Source: Aldrovandia affinis
Taxonomy: Eukaryota; Chordata; Actinopteri; Notacanthiformes; Halosauridae
DNA length: 64,000 nt
Direction: 5' to 3'
Assembly: GCA_029706075.1 (NCBI GenBank)
Contig: JAINUG010000026.1
Coordinates: forward strand, 6,590,674 to 6,654,673
In this document: positions 33,053 to 42,246 of the stretch, in pieces
Numbering within the stretch: the stretch's first letter is position 1
Layout of the letters: each line of letters begins with the position of its first letter
The notes under the pieces: generated by a model
Database searches by the model: none
Seen by the model: the letters and a program-made list of their open reading frames with translations, nothing else
Told to the model about the DNA's origin: nothing
Program-made: the position numbers and the translations under genes

Positions 33053-35695
33053 GGGGAGAGCGGGGTAAGTTGTCACACGGGTAAGTTGTCACACTGTTCA
33101 TATCTCCAACCACAGGGGCACTATCTCAAAAATCAAATAGCTACTTTGTTGCAACTAGGGTCAGATTCAATTTCCTTTTCACAGGTGGTCAAAGATCACT
33201 TTAATTACATGTGAGCACAAGTTTCGTGTTTGTCTCCTTCAAAAGTAAGTAAATGGCACCTTACATTATGTGTAATAAAGGTATAAATGTTCAAAATTAT
33301 ATTTGTGTACCGAATAAAGGAGACAATAAGGTGTCTCTTGATATGTTAGCTGCAGTCCTATGTTGAACTAACTTTGAGATTTAGCAAACATTAGCCCACA
33401 TGCCCGTTTGAGGCAAGTTGTCTCAATGGCTTTGAGGCAAGTTGTCACATGAGGCTAATTGAAATGTGTTTTTGAAGGAAAGAAGCATTGAGGGAAGGAA
33501 GAAAGGAACGAACGAACGAAGGAACAAAAGAAAGTGAGATGATGGTGAGAAATTATAAAAGAAAGACAGAGAATGGTAGCACACCTCCTGACTTAATGTT
33601 GAAGGCAGTCAGGCAGGTGAAGCTGGAGAACAAATCAATCAGAAGCACAGCAAACAATTGTAATATAAATGACCGTACTCTGACTCGGTATTGTGAAAAG
33701 GTTACCAGCGAAGAAATTGTCAGTCAGGCAGCCATGCCAACAACAGTGGTTGGCTATAGAAAGCCACGGCAGGTATTTCCACTTGATTTGGAGATGCAGC
33801 TTGTTCATTATATCGCTAGGTCAGCTGACATTTATTTTGGTCTGTCGCTAAGTGAGATCAAAAGACTTGCCTACCAGTTTGCTGTGGCACACAAGTTGAA
33901 GTTCACACCAATGTGGGCAGAAACAGAAAAGGCCAGCTCGGAGTGGTTTACAGCCTTCTTAAAACGGCACCCAATGTTGTCGCTAAGAAAGCCTGAGGCA
34001 ACTAGCCTTGCCAGAGCTAGTAGTTTCAACCGAGAAAATGTCAATGCCTTCTTCGACAATTTAGCAAATGTGCTAGACAGACATCAATTTGGACCAGGGG
34101 ACATATGGAATGTCGACGAAACTGGGGTGACCACGGTCCATAAACCTGACAAAGTAGTGGCCAGACACGGATTCAAACAAGTAGGGTCACTGACCTCCGC
34201 TGAAAGGGGGACACTTGTCACACTGGCCTGTGCTGTCTCAGCCACAGGAAATAGTATACCTCCATATTTCATATTTCCCGTGTCAACTTCCGCGACCATT
34301 TTTAAACAACGGACCACCTGGCAGCAAGGGAGGCAAATCCCTCGGGGTGGATGAAAGATGTGCACTTTTTGACTTCCTGAAACATTTCATTGAGCATACA
34401 AAATGCTCAAAGGAGAAACCATGTTTACTCCTTTTGGACAACCACAAATCTCATATGTCCATTGATGGACTCAATTGTGCCAAAGAAAACTGCATAATTA
34501 TGGTGTCATTCCCACCCCACTGCTCTCATCGGCTTCAACCCTTAGACAGGTCTGTCTACGGGCCACTAAAAAGGCACATCAACATAGCGTGTGATGCATG
34601 GATGAGGAACAATCCTGGGAGAACAATGTCAATTTATGACATTCCTGGGATTGTGGCTATCGCTTATCCTGTGACGGCAACCCCCTTGAGCATTCAGGCT
34701 GGCTTTAGGGTAGCTGGGGTACAGCCTCACAACAGGGATGTATTTTTGGAAACTGAGTTTGCGCCATCCTATGTTACGGATCGCCCTGCCCCGCCAGGCC
34801 CCAGTACCAACCCTGCCCTTCCAGGCACAAGCACAGACGCAGACCCGTTCAGTTCCAATGCCAGCTCACCCTTACCCAGCAATGCCAGTGCTGGCAGCAG
34901 ACTACCAACTCCAGAGGACCTCCGGCCATTTCCAAAAGCTGGTCCCCGAAAACAAACTAATAATGGAAGAAAGCGGCGCAAAACCACAATTCTAACAGAC
35001 ACACCCGTGAAGCAAGCACTACAAATGGAAAAATCACAATCTAAAAACAGCCTGTTTCTGGAGGAAGGGAAGCAAAGTGCAAAATCTGGATCTGCCAAGA
35101 ACAAAAAGGCAACAGTAAAGAGAAAAATAGACGAGTCATCATCAGATGAAGAGGAGTGCTTCTGCCTAGTCTGCATGGAGCCATTTTCTAACAGCCGCCC
35201 AAAAGAGACTTGGGTGCAGTGTGTGAGATGCAAGAAGTGGGCCCATGATGCTTGCACCCCAGGCCAGGCAATTTATTTGTGCCAGAACTGTGACTCTGAA
35301 GATGAGTCTGATTAGAAGTGTTTTTGTGCATTACACCACGTCTGTTTTGTTAAGACTAAGCATTTTGTTCTTTAATGAATGAGTTCTGTAATGAAATGTA
35401 CTTGGTTTTGAATTTGAAAGTAAAAAAATATATATTCACAATTATTTTGTTGTATTCTTATTTGTTGATAATCCAATGTGACAACTTACCCCACATACTA
35501 TTGTCACAAGTGCACACCCTGTATTTAACTGTCTACAACTCCATACTGAAATAAGATATGAATATGTAATGAATACAAAATATGTGCCCAAGACTTCCAC
35601 CTTTCATTTGGTATGACATTTATACCATTGCGATGTATTGCGCCCAGTACAGGTAAGACAGAGTGAAAAGTGTGACAACATACCCCGCTCTCCCC
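33053..35695 (+). mobile_element. pogo-like (Tc1/mariner superfamily) DNA transposon
   Basis: Inverted ends GGGGAGAGCGGGGTAAGTTG at the left and the imperfect reverse at the right (GACAACATACCCCGCTCTCC), flanked by TA at 33,051-33,052 and 35,696-35,697. Leaving out the element and one TA leaves the polymerase frame uninterrupted. AAGTTGTCACA-type repeats occur at 33,065, 33,081, 33,413 and 33,437 on the left and inverted near 35,478 and 35,505 on the right: probable transposase-binding repeats. Length 2,643 bases, carrying one broken transposase. Confidence 0.9.
33488..35315 (+). pseudogene. pogo-like DDE transposase with C-terminal PHD-type finger, frameshifted
   Basis: The first frame (33,488-34,354) has a Psq-type helix-turn-helix (about residues 35-70), a CENP-B-like second DNA-binding region (about 90-165) and the start of the DDE domain with WNVDETGV (first Asp, about 215). 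The second frame (to 35,315) continues with LLLDNHKSH (second Asp) and HRLQPLDRSVYG (third Asp), spaced DD35D. After a proline/serine-rich linker and a basic stretch, the last ~55 residues have a C-x2-C ... C-x2-C-x4-H-x2-C ... C-x2-C pattern (CLVCMEP, CVRCKKWAHDAC, CQNC), a PHD-like zinc finger. Small indels around 34,275-34,345 shift the frame more than once ([11 protein letters not shown] in one frame, ANPSGWM in another), so the copy is inactive. Confidence 0.85.
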
Positions 35696-38110
35696 TACCT
35701 CCAGGAAAATCATTATTATGCCATCAAAAATCTGAGGGGCTTTTTGGGTGTTCAATATACCTGTGAATATTGTTACAAAGGGTATAACAATAAAGTAGAA
35801 CATTCGTGCGCCTTCAGTTGTAATGTATGTCTTAATAATCAATGCCACAGACAACCCCGAGAGATAATTAAATGCACGGACTGTCTGCGCTTTTGTAAGT
35901 TGCAATACTGCTTTGAGCTACATAAGGCTGTAAAACCACATGCTATCGGCAAACTGGTTAGTCTGTGTGATTCGCGCAAATATTGCCCAAGATGTAATCG
36001 AATCCATTATGTTAGCATTGCTAAACCAAAGCCACATAAATGTGTGGCTGATTATTGTTTCTCATGCAAAGAGAAGTTTATTCCAGAAGTTCAACACGAG
36101 CCCGCCAAACCCGAGGAGATGTGTGAAAAGTAAATTTTTTATGATTTTGAGAGCCGGCAAGATACTGGAGTACACATAGCCAATTATATCTGCTGTATAG
36201 ATTTTAAGGGGGGATACTGGGCATCAGAGGGGGACACGTGTGTCAAGGCTTTTTTGAGCAAATACAGAAGGCCAAAATACAGAGCATACACATTTATCAC
36301 ACATAATTCCAGGGGGTATGATGGTTACTTGATGACGAATGAATTAGTTAAGCAAGGTTTTACCCCAGAGATCATTGCTCAAGGCAGTAAACTCCTATGC
36401 TTTACAGATACCGATTTTAAACAGAGGTACATTGACAGTCTCAGTTTTTAACCAATGAAGCTTAGTGCTATGCCTATGGCCTTGGGGTTTACAAATGCCA
36501 AGAATGCCATTTTTGGAACACCACACAGAACCAACATTACATAGGTCCCTACCCCGCGACACAGTACTATGGGGCTGATACTATGATGCCGCAAGAAAGG
36601 TCTGCTTTTTTAAAATGGTATGATTCTGTGTCTGGTGGGGTTTTTGACTTCAGAAATGAAATGGCCATGTACTGTAAAAACTACGTAGTCATTTTACGGG
36701 AAGCGTGTTTAAGGTTTAGATCTGAGGTGTTGAGCTGTGGAGGCCCTGATCCTCTGCAGTGTCTTACTATTGCTTCCGTATGTATGAACATGTTCAGGAC
36801 ACATTTTTTGCCGAGAGACACCATAACCATGACATCAACGGAGAAATACAATCAGTCGCAAAAGTCTTTCTCCAGTGCATCCATTCAATGGTTAGAATAT
36901 TTGTCAATGGCTTTTCCAGAGCGCTTGGAGCCACGAGAAGCTCTTTTCGGGGGTAGAACTACTGCTCTCGACCCCTACGTGAATAAGGTGAAAGAGTACC
37001 CGATTGGGCATCCACAGATCATATTTCGCGATTTAGAACCCCTTGATCATTATTTTGGGTTCATCAAGGCAAAAGTGTATCCTCCTTGAAATCTGTTCCT
37101 ACCGGTGCTACCCTATAGAGCAGCAGGTAAGCTAATGTTCCCGCTTTGCAGAACTTGTTGCGAGTCCCTAAATCAAGACAACAAATGCGTACATTCTGAC
37201 GATGAGAGGGCTTTTTCAGGTGTCTGGTGTAGTGTTGAACTTAAAAAGGCTGTTGAGAAAGGGTACAGAGTTGCTACAATGTATGAAGTGTGGCATTTTG
37301 CAGAAAAGATAGATTCTCTCTTTACCGATTACATAAATACCTTTTCAAAAGGTAAACAGGAGACCAGTGGTTACCCCTCCTGGGCCTCTGACGATGTCAG
37401 TAAAGAGACCTATATTCAAACCTATTTTGAAAAGGAAGGCATTCAGTTAGATCCGACAAAAATCTGTGTAAATCAGGCCAAACGACAAATATCTAAACTC
37501 TTTCTGAATAGCCTTTGGGGAAAATTTGGCCAAAGAATAGACAAGGTAAAAACAGCATTGATTAGGGCTCCAGATCAGTTTCTGCAATACATGTTCTCCA
37601 ACGAGTATGACATTGCATACTTTTATTTTTTGAGCCAGGAAACGGCCTTGGTGCAATGGAAGTATAACGCGAAATATCCGGCGACTCCTGGTAATGTCAA
37701 TGTGTTGATAGCAGCGTTCACGACAGCCTACGCTCGACTAGAACTGTACACACTTATGGATAAACTACAGCGTCGCATACTGTATCATGAAGTGGAGAAA
37801 GCCTTCACAAAATATACCCATCACAGAAACCTGAGTGTTATATACTTGGTGTAAAATCTTTTTTTTCAAGGAAAAACAAGTAGAACAATAAATCTTAATG
37901 CAAACTATATGGTGCCGTTTAAAAATCCCAGGGATAAACAACAAATCAGTGTTTTGGCCCGGAAAATGTTTCCAAGAAATTCAAAAATTTTCATAGAATG
38001 TTTTGAGGATTCAACGCGAAAGCCCCACGGATATCTCCTGGTGGAGTTGCCGACAGTCTACGTGCTCAAGAAAAAGTCATAAATAAATAAATAAAAATAG
38101 CAATTTCAAC

Positions 38111-38430
38111 ATGTCTGCTTGCTTAAAGAGAAATCTGCCTTTACTGACAGCGTTATTTGAAGGATCGCCACTACAAAGAAAACGTCCTCCGAGCTCATTT
38201 GCACTCTTTGTGAAATAGCGCTCAATGTTCTGCGAGGTAACATCCCTTTAACGTCGGGGCAATTCAATAAGTTGAAAAGACGAAAGGCATTGATTAAGCT
38301 TTTTGCTAATAAAAAAACATTGCTTAAAATAAAAAAGAAAGCTATTAATCAGTCCGGAGGTTTTTTATTGCCTCTCTTGAGTGTTGCCGTACCCTTTATA
38401 ACCAGTCTAATAGCCTCATGGAATACGTAA
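38111..38430 (+). pseudogene. Small basic/hydrophobic protein downstream of the polymerase, one frameshift
   Basis: ATG at 38,111 opens a 35-codon frame. The other frame continues from about 38,197 through LCEIALNVLRGNIPLT, a lysine-rich stretch and a glycine/leucine-rich hydrophobic end (SGGFLLPLLSVAVPF) to TAA at 38,428. Together they would make a protein of roughly 105 residues. I recall similar short frames beside polymerase genes of related fish elements, but its role is unknown to me; the hydrophobic C-terminus suggests membrane or capsid association. A second tiny frame beginning at 38,441 (MEFAQKMYLVPQHQMEKLKN) looks like the start of another gene cut off by a deletion that fused it to the antisense protease gene. 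Confidence 0.5.
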
Positions 38431-38761
38431 ATGTTAAACTATGGAGTTTGCTCAGAAAATGTATCTGGTACCTCAACATCAGATGGAAAAGTTGAAAAAC
38501 CTCCCTAATAGCAAGAACGCATTTAGGGAAATCTGGAGGGTTGTCATAAGAATCAAAACATTCCCCAGAGGAGTCCTCTGTAATGTAGATAGCCAGCCAA
38601 TGTTCTCCGGGCTTGGCTTTAGGATGAGTGTTGATTATAAACGACGCCGGTAAATCCATGATCTTATCTCGTGGTAGTTCATCACTTGCAAACACTCCAT
38701 AAAACTATTTTTTGGTAAAGCGATTACAGCTCATCACATTGTTCAGGTCTCTTGTATTCAT
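38396..38761 (-). pseudogene. Adenain-like cysteine protease, truncated
   Basis: From ATG at 38,761, about 18 codons run to an in-frame TAG, then reading resumes through GVFASDELPR, ASFIINTHPKAKPGEHWLAI (catalytic His in GEHW) and CFDSYDNPP (acidic catalytic partner region). This is the order found in adenovirus-type (C5) maturation proteases carried by Polintons and adintoviruses. The active-site Cys region is missing: the reading frame becomes meaningless after about 38,510, where it meets the opposite-strand genes, implying a deletion. Such proteases process capsid precursors; this copy cannot be active. It abuts the major capsid gene. Confidence 0.75.
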
Positions 38762-38763
38762 GT

Positions 38764-39670
38764 CTAATAATGGTCAATTAGAACATCCCTTCTCTGACTC
38801 AATTCAATAATGTTGTCAAAGGTGGCATAGACAATCATATTAATTGTTCTGGGCAGGGGTCAAATTGAAAGCGTACAGGGTGTAGCCACGCATGTATTCT
38901 GTTCTGTTAATGGCCAATGCCTGATCCTTTAGATGTCGCCCTGTAGCCGTGACTAGACTGTAGAATTCCCTTACAGCCACACCGTTTTCAAAATTTGGTT
39001 GGAAAGGTTTTGATGGAAATTGTCGGCCGTCTACATATAAAGCTATAAACTCGGCCTGGTAATTTGGGAAATTGAAGGGGTTTCTGCCATAGTGCCCTGA
39101 AAAACGGTCATTATTCACCAACCCTATAACCACACACTTGGGCAGAGTACCCAGAAACTGATTTTCTTGATTACAAACGCGGTTACTTGCAGCGATGCTA
39201 AATGTCTTCATGCTTACTCTTTCTATAGGATATTTTCCATTGGCTGTTAGAAGGGCTTGGGCATGGCCAATTTTAACAGCTGGAGATACAGAAACCTTTT
39301 TAACAAAAAGTGTTGCATTCAGAATTTTTAGTTTGAATGCTTCGGCCCCCTCGGCCATAAGGAAAAACTCGTCTTTGGAGCGAACCATTATAATCTTCAG
39401 ATCCACACCGTTTAGCATTAGCTTCTCTTGAAAAAATATATCGGAACGTATATGTCCTAGTAATTCAAAAGCTTTACTGTTCACAGAATCTAAATAGTCT
39501 TCCCCGTTTCCCGCAATAAAAAATTCCAAAGGCCCCATGTCTGACAGAGCTGATAGGGGTGGTATTTCCACATATTGGCTCTTGTCTATACAGGTTTGGG
39601 TGAAAGGGACTGTAAACAAATCCAATTCGGACTTTACACACTCCTCTGACATGCTATGTAAAAAAGACAT
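38764..39670 (-). pseudogene. Major capsid protein (double jelly-roll type candidate), internally deleted
   Basis: A 276-residue frame (39,670-38,840) opens MSFLHSMSEECVKSELDLF and contains IRSDIFFQEKLMLNGVDLKI, LPKCVVIGLVNNDRFSG, NPFNFPNYQ and YMRGYTLYAFNLTP. These blocks characterise a protein family widespread in animal genomes and often auto-named F54H12.2-like, which I associate with Polinton-type capsids. The frame is short for the family: the segment between GEDYLDS and FELLGHIRSD appears collapsed, which would remove much of the first jelly roll. After a stop at 38,840 a shifted frame (VYATFDNIIEL...) gives the remaining tail to 38,764. The virion role is inferred from family. Confidence 0.7.
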
Positions 39671-39676
39671 TGCTCT

Positions 39677-40144
39677 TTAGAAGATAGTTCGGGTTTTTCT
39701 TTTAGAGTTTGAGCTGGAGCGTTTTCTCTTTCCTCTTTGTCGACCGTTGGACAGAGATGATTTTGGGCTTTTGCGTTTTTTAATAGTAGTGTACGCCTGT
39801 TGACGCCCCCCGGGAGGGTTTAATCTTTTACCCCGCGACATAACCATAAGTCCAGAACCCTCTTGATTATTAGAAGCCATGCGATTGGATATGACGTTGC
39901 TTACCACATCACTGATAATATTCTTTGCAGCTGATTTCAGATGCGTTTTTGCAATGTTAAAGCCTTTCTTTAAAAACGAAACAGCCATTCTAAAAAGTCC
40001 CCTAAACAGCCTTCCGAGGCCTGCTCCGTACATAACGGCACTGCCATGGTAACCCGGCAGGCCATGTCCGGCTTGAGACGTATAATAATTTATATATCTA
40101 TGAGGGTCCACATAACGGGGCGTCGTAACCATTGCTAAGCGCAA
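39677..40144 (-). CDS. Basic core/minor capsid protein, pX/pVII-like in character
   Basis: An open frame of 155 codons. The N-terminal half has a glycine/leucine/phenylalanine-rich stretch (GAGLGRLFRGLFRMAVSF) that could form a membrane-active amphipathic helix, then KSAAKNIISDVVSNVISN; the C-terminal third is extremely basic (KKRKSPKSSLS, KRKRSSSNSKRKTR). Such a protein suits condensation of DNA in the particle or a pVI/pX-like minor capsid role, as described for adintoviruses. It sits seven bases from the capsid gene and overlaps the penton-like gene by ten bases. The frame looks intact. Confidence 0.55.
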   Translation of the reverse strand: MRLAMVTTPRYVDPHRYINYYTSQAGHGLPGYHGSAVMYGAGLGRLFRGLFRMAVSFLKKGFNIAKTHLKSAAKNIISDVVSNVISNRMASNNQEGSGLMVMSRGKRLNPPGGRQQAYTTIKKRKSPKSSLSNGRQRGKRKRSSSNSKRKTRTIF

Positions 40145-40893
40145 TAAGACTGCTTTGAAGGTCTAAAATGTAATTTTGCAACAAGTTTTCCGTAGCGAAA
40201 GGGGATATCTTTGTTTTGATCTGATTTGACCTCGACGACTATGTTGTCAATATGATGCTTGCTGACCGGTACATAATGCGGCTTGTCGTACGTAATTGTG
40301 ATCACATCTTTGTTTTGTCCTGATATATGTACGCATCTCAAAAGTGGTACAAAGCTATTTCCTACCCTCTGATATTCGATGACATCAGTATATATTAACA
40401 TTGTATAGAACCCAGCATGCATATCTACAGGGTGGGGAAATGAACCCTGCTCAACGGGGAAGTATTCCCCAGGTTGCAATCCTAGCAATAGCACTAGAGT
40501 GCCATGGGTCCTAATTAAACATTCTGCTGGCCCCATAACATAAACTCTGTTTTTATCGAGCCGTAAGCTAGAGAAACTCCCGACCCTTCACTCAATAAAA
40601 AAATAGCTCTGTTCATTTCATGAATAATTTTGTCAATATTTTTGTAATAACCTAAACTCAATGCGCAAGAAAACGTCCGTTGTTTCACTTTGTCGAATAT
40701 GTCAATCCTATTTTCCTTAGCGGTTATTAAATCCCAGGTATGAGGATATTGGATCTCTGCAAGAGCAACTTCCCAATCACCCCTCAGATCAATAGGCTTG
40801 GCAAACTTTGTCCTGAAACTGCCGATTTTGTTTTCAGGATACATGTCCAATGATGTATTGCTTGGGAGTGTAACATAAAACTCAAGCCCATGT
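40135..40893 (-). pseudogene. Penton-like minor capsid protein candidate, one frameshift
   Basis: Two overlapping minus-strand frames (40,850-40,515 and 40,536-40,135) read as a single protein with a frameshift near 40,525. The first has the recognisable block ENKIGSF..KFAKPIDLRGDWEVALAEIQYPHTWD; upstream residues in the same frame (VTLPSNTSLD) show the true start lies before 40,850. The second continues with LRCVHISGQNKD and a beta-rich C-terminus. The ENKI...GEWEVAL..IQYP pattern recurs next to the F54H12.2-like capsid protein in animal Polinton-like elements. Assignment as penton (single jelly roll) is inference from position and beta-rich character. Confidence 0.55.
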
Positions 40894-40944
40894 CTTCACG
40901 TGTATAGATTATGAGCTTGTACATGTTGCAGCTGGTTTGTTTTA

Positions 40945-41276
40945 TTACGCATGGATATTAACAATTTGATCACTAAGAATCCATGTATTCCATCCGACCC
41001 ATTTCACTTTTTTTTCCTGTTTTGCTTCTTTTCAGCCAAAATCTTTTCCACTTTAAAGGCTTTATCTTTACCCACTAAAATCTTTTGCAGTCCTTCCTCA
41101 TAAAATGTACCTTCTCTCTTTTCACCGTCATAGTCTTCCAGCCTGTACACAGACGGTTCCCGGGGTACACATTCTACAACCTTGAAATACTCATCTGTAA
41201 GTTGCTCATAGCCTTTCACGAAAATTTTAAAGACACATTTTGATGCAGCGTGTATGCATCCTGGCCGGCTAACCAT
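40945..41276 (-). pseudogene. Integrase C-terminal remnant (SH3-like and chromodomain-like end)
   Basis: The 90-codon frame contains FVKGYEQLTDEYFKVVECVPREPSVYRLEDYDGE and GTFYEEGLQKI, the sequence that follows the catalytic core in retroviral-type integrases of Polintons and adintoviruses, then KDKAFKVEKILAEKKQNRKKK. A one-base shift after the stop gives KWVGWN..W, resembling the end of a chromodomain. The zinc-binding and DDE catalytic parts are absent: upstream sequence has no integrase-like frame, so the core has been deleted. Its presence supports insertion of the element by an integrase, consistent with the 6-base duplication. Confidence 0.65.
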
Positions 41277-41460
41277 TCTGTAACCTGGCCATTATTGAAC
41301 CTCGAGCCTGTTTCGAGCCCGGTGAAAATTCTCTTTCCCCCCATACGACCCTGGATTTGATGGTGTGTAATACACTGTTTTCATCAACCATTGTTAGATG
41401 GCTAAAGAATAATGACAGAGTCTGGATTTGTTTTAAAACTTTTATACACATTTTAAAAAA

Positions 41461-41504
41461 TCACACCCCCTGGCGCTTTACATCACACCCCCTGGCGCTT
41501 TACA
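41461..41504. repeat. 22-bp tandem duplication
   Basis: TCACACCCCCTGGCGCTTTACA is present twice in succession, between the integrase remnant and the next gene. Confidence 0.9.
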
Positions 41505-41952
41505 TTACAACTAATTTAATTAATTTCACAATGGCTTGAGCATTTTTGTCAATAAGTGATGCCGTCAAACATTCGGCAACCTTAACAACATCTACATTTT
41601 CACTTCTACACATTTTAATTGTACATAAATCTGTTACATATGTAAATACAACCAAAATGTTAACAATCCTACATAACCAATTATTTTGAAACAGACATGT
41701 AAAAATTTCCTGTAAATGGATATGTAGCAGCAATGTATAATCTATAGTTTCTGTCAACACTTCTTGCAAGGCTGTAGCAGAAACTTGTCTCACACGGTCC
41801 ATAAGCGTTTCTAGGAACGCAACATTTACACTAGGATGCAGTTTGTGGCTTGTAAAGATGTCCGGGTTTGAAACATTGTTTTCGATTGCCTTTACCTCCT
41901 CAGCCAAGTCCTCGTTTCTTATTCGGTAGAGATGTTGTATTCTGTTTCCCAT
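41500..41952 (-). CDS. Candidate Bcl-2-like protein of the Polinton-like element
   Basis: A 150-codon open frame. FQNNWLCRIVNILVVFTYVTDLC resembles a BH1 region (NWGRI/V-type core followed by a hydrophobic helix), although an extra Leu sits between NW and the following residues. Upstream helices around LMDRVRQVSATALQEVL might include a BH3-like segment, and AECLTASLIDKNAQAIVKLI lies where BH2 would follow. Bcl-2 homologues have been reported as accessory genes of some adintoviruses. I see no C-terminal membrane anchor. Function (apoptosis control) is inference from one weak motif; an unrelated helical protein is quite possible. Confidence 0.4.
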   Translation of the reverse strand: MGNRIQHLYRIRNEDLAEEVKAIENNVSNPDIFTSHKLHPSVNVAFLETLMDRVRQVSATALQEVLTETIDYTLLLHIHLQEIFTCLFQNNWLCRIVNILVVFTYVTDLCTIKMCRSENVDVVKVAECLTASLIDKNAQAIVKLIKLVVM

Positions 41953-42246
41953 GATTCAGGCTTTCGGGGATTGGACTTATTTATCCAAGCTTCCAAAGTT
42001 TTTCCAAAAAAACTTTTTCGGGGAGACTGTTTTTCATGGCAGTCAGAGTCTGACGAATGTACGCCTCGTGCCTCAGGTCAAAAGCAACTACCTTGGCTAT
42101 ACCTCAAATTTTTCTGTAGAACATTGCTCTCCAATCAATAGCAGCGGCACATCCAGAGTGTAGTACAGACAAGGGTGAAACAGCCTTTTATATATTTTTC
42201 TAGAAAGAAAATGTAACTCCCTCTTGCCCTTCCACCACAAAAACAG

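Larger units (their letters stand above)
32080..37854 (+). pseudogene. Protein-primed family B DNA polymerase (Polinton/adintovirus type), broken
   Basis: Reads in pieces. An N-terminal region (32,080-33,053) has stops near 32,461, 32,488 and 32,662. It is split by the pogo-like transposon at a TA. Next (35,698-36,133) comes a cysteine-rich block with CEYCYKGY, CNVC, CTDC and CPRCN pairs, as in Polinton polymerases. The exonuclease follows: DFE (Exo I) at about 36,142 and HNSRGYDGY (Exo II) near 36,303, separated by a one-base frameshift around 36,240. The palm region (36,583-37,854) has KLFLNSLWGKFGQR (motif B) at about 37,490. The DxxSLYP motif A is missing where GGRTTALDPYVN jumps to NKVKEYP, and the YxDTDS motif C is lost near 37,785, so catalysis is impossible. 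When intact the enzyme would replicate linear DNA by protein priming. The excised flanks of the pogo element are in the same frame. Confidence 0.85.

Noticed and set aside
34769..35257. 162-codon minus-strand frame
   Set aside because: Shadow of the transposase C-terminal region on the other strand.
41269..41451. 60-codon minus-strand frame as integrase core
   Set aside because: No catalytic motifs; does not resemble integrase.
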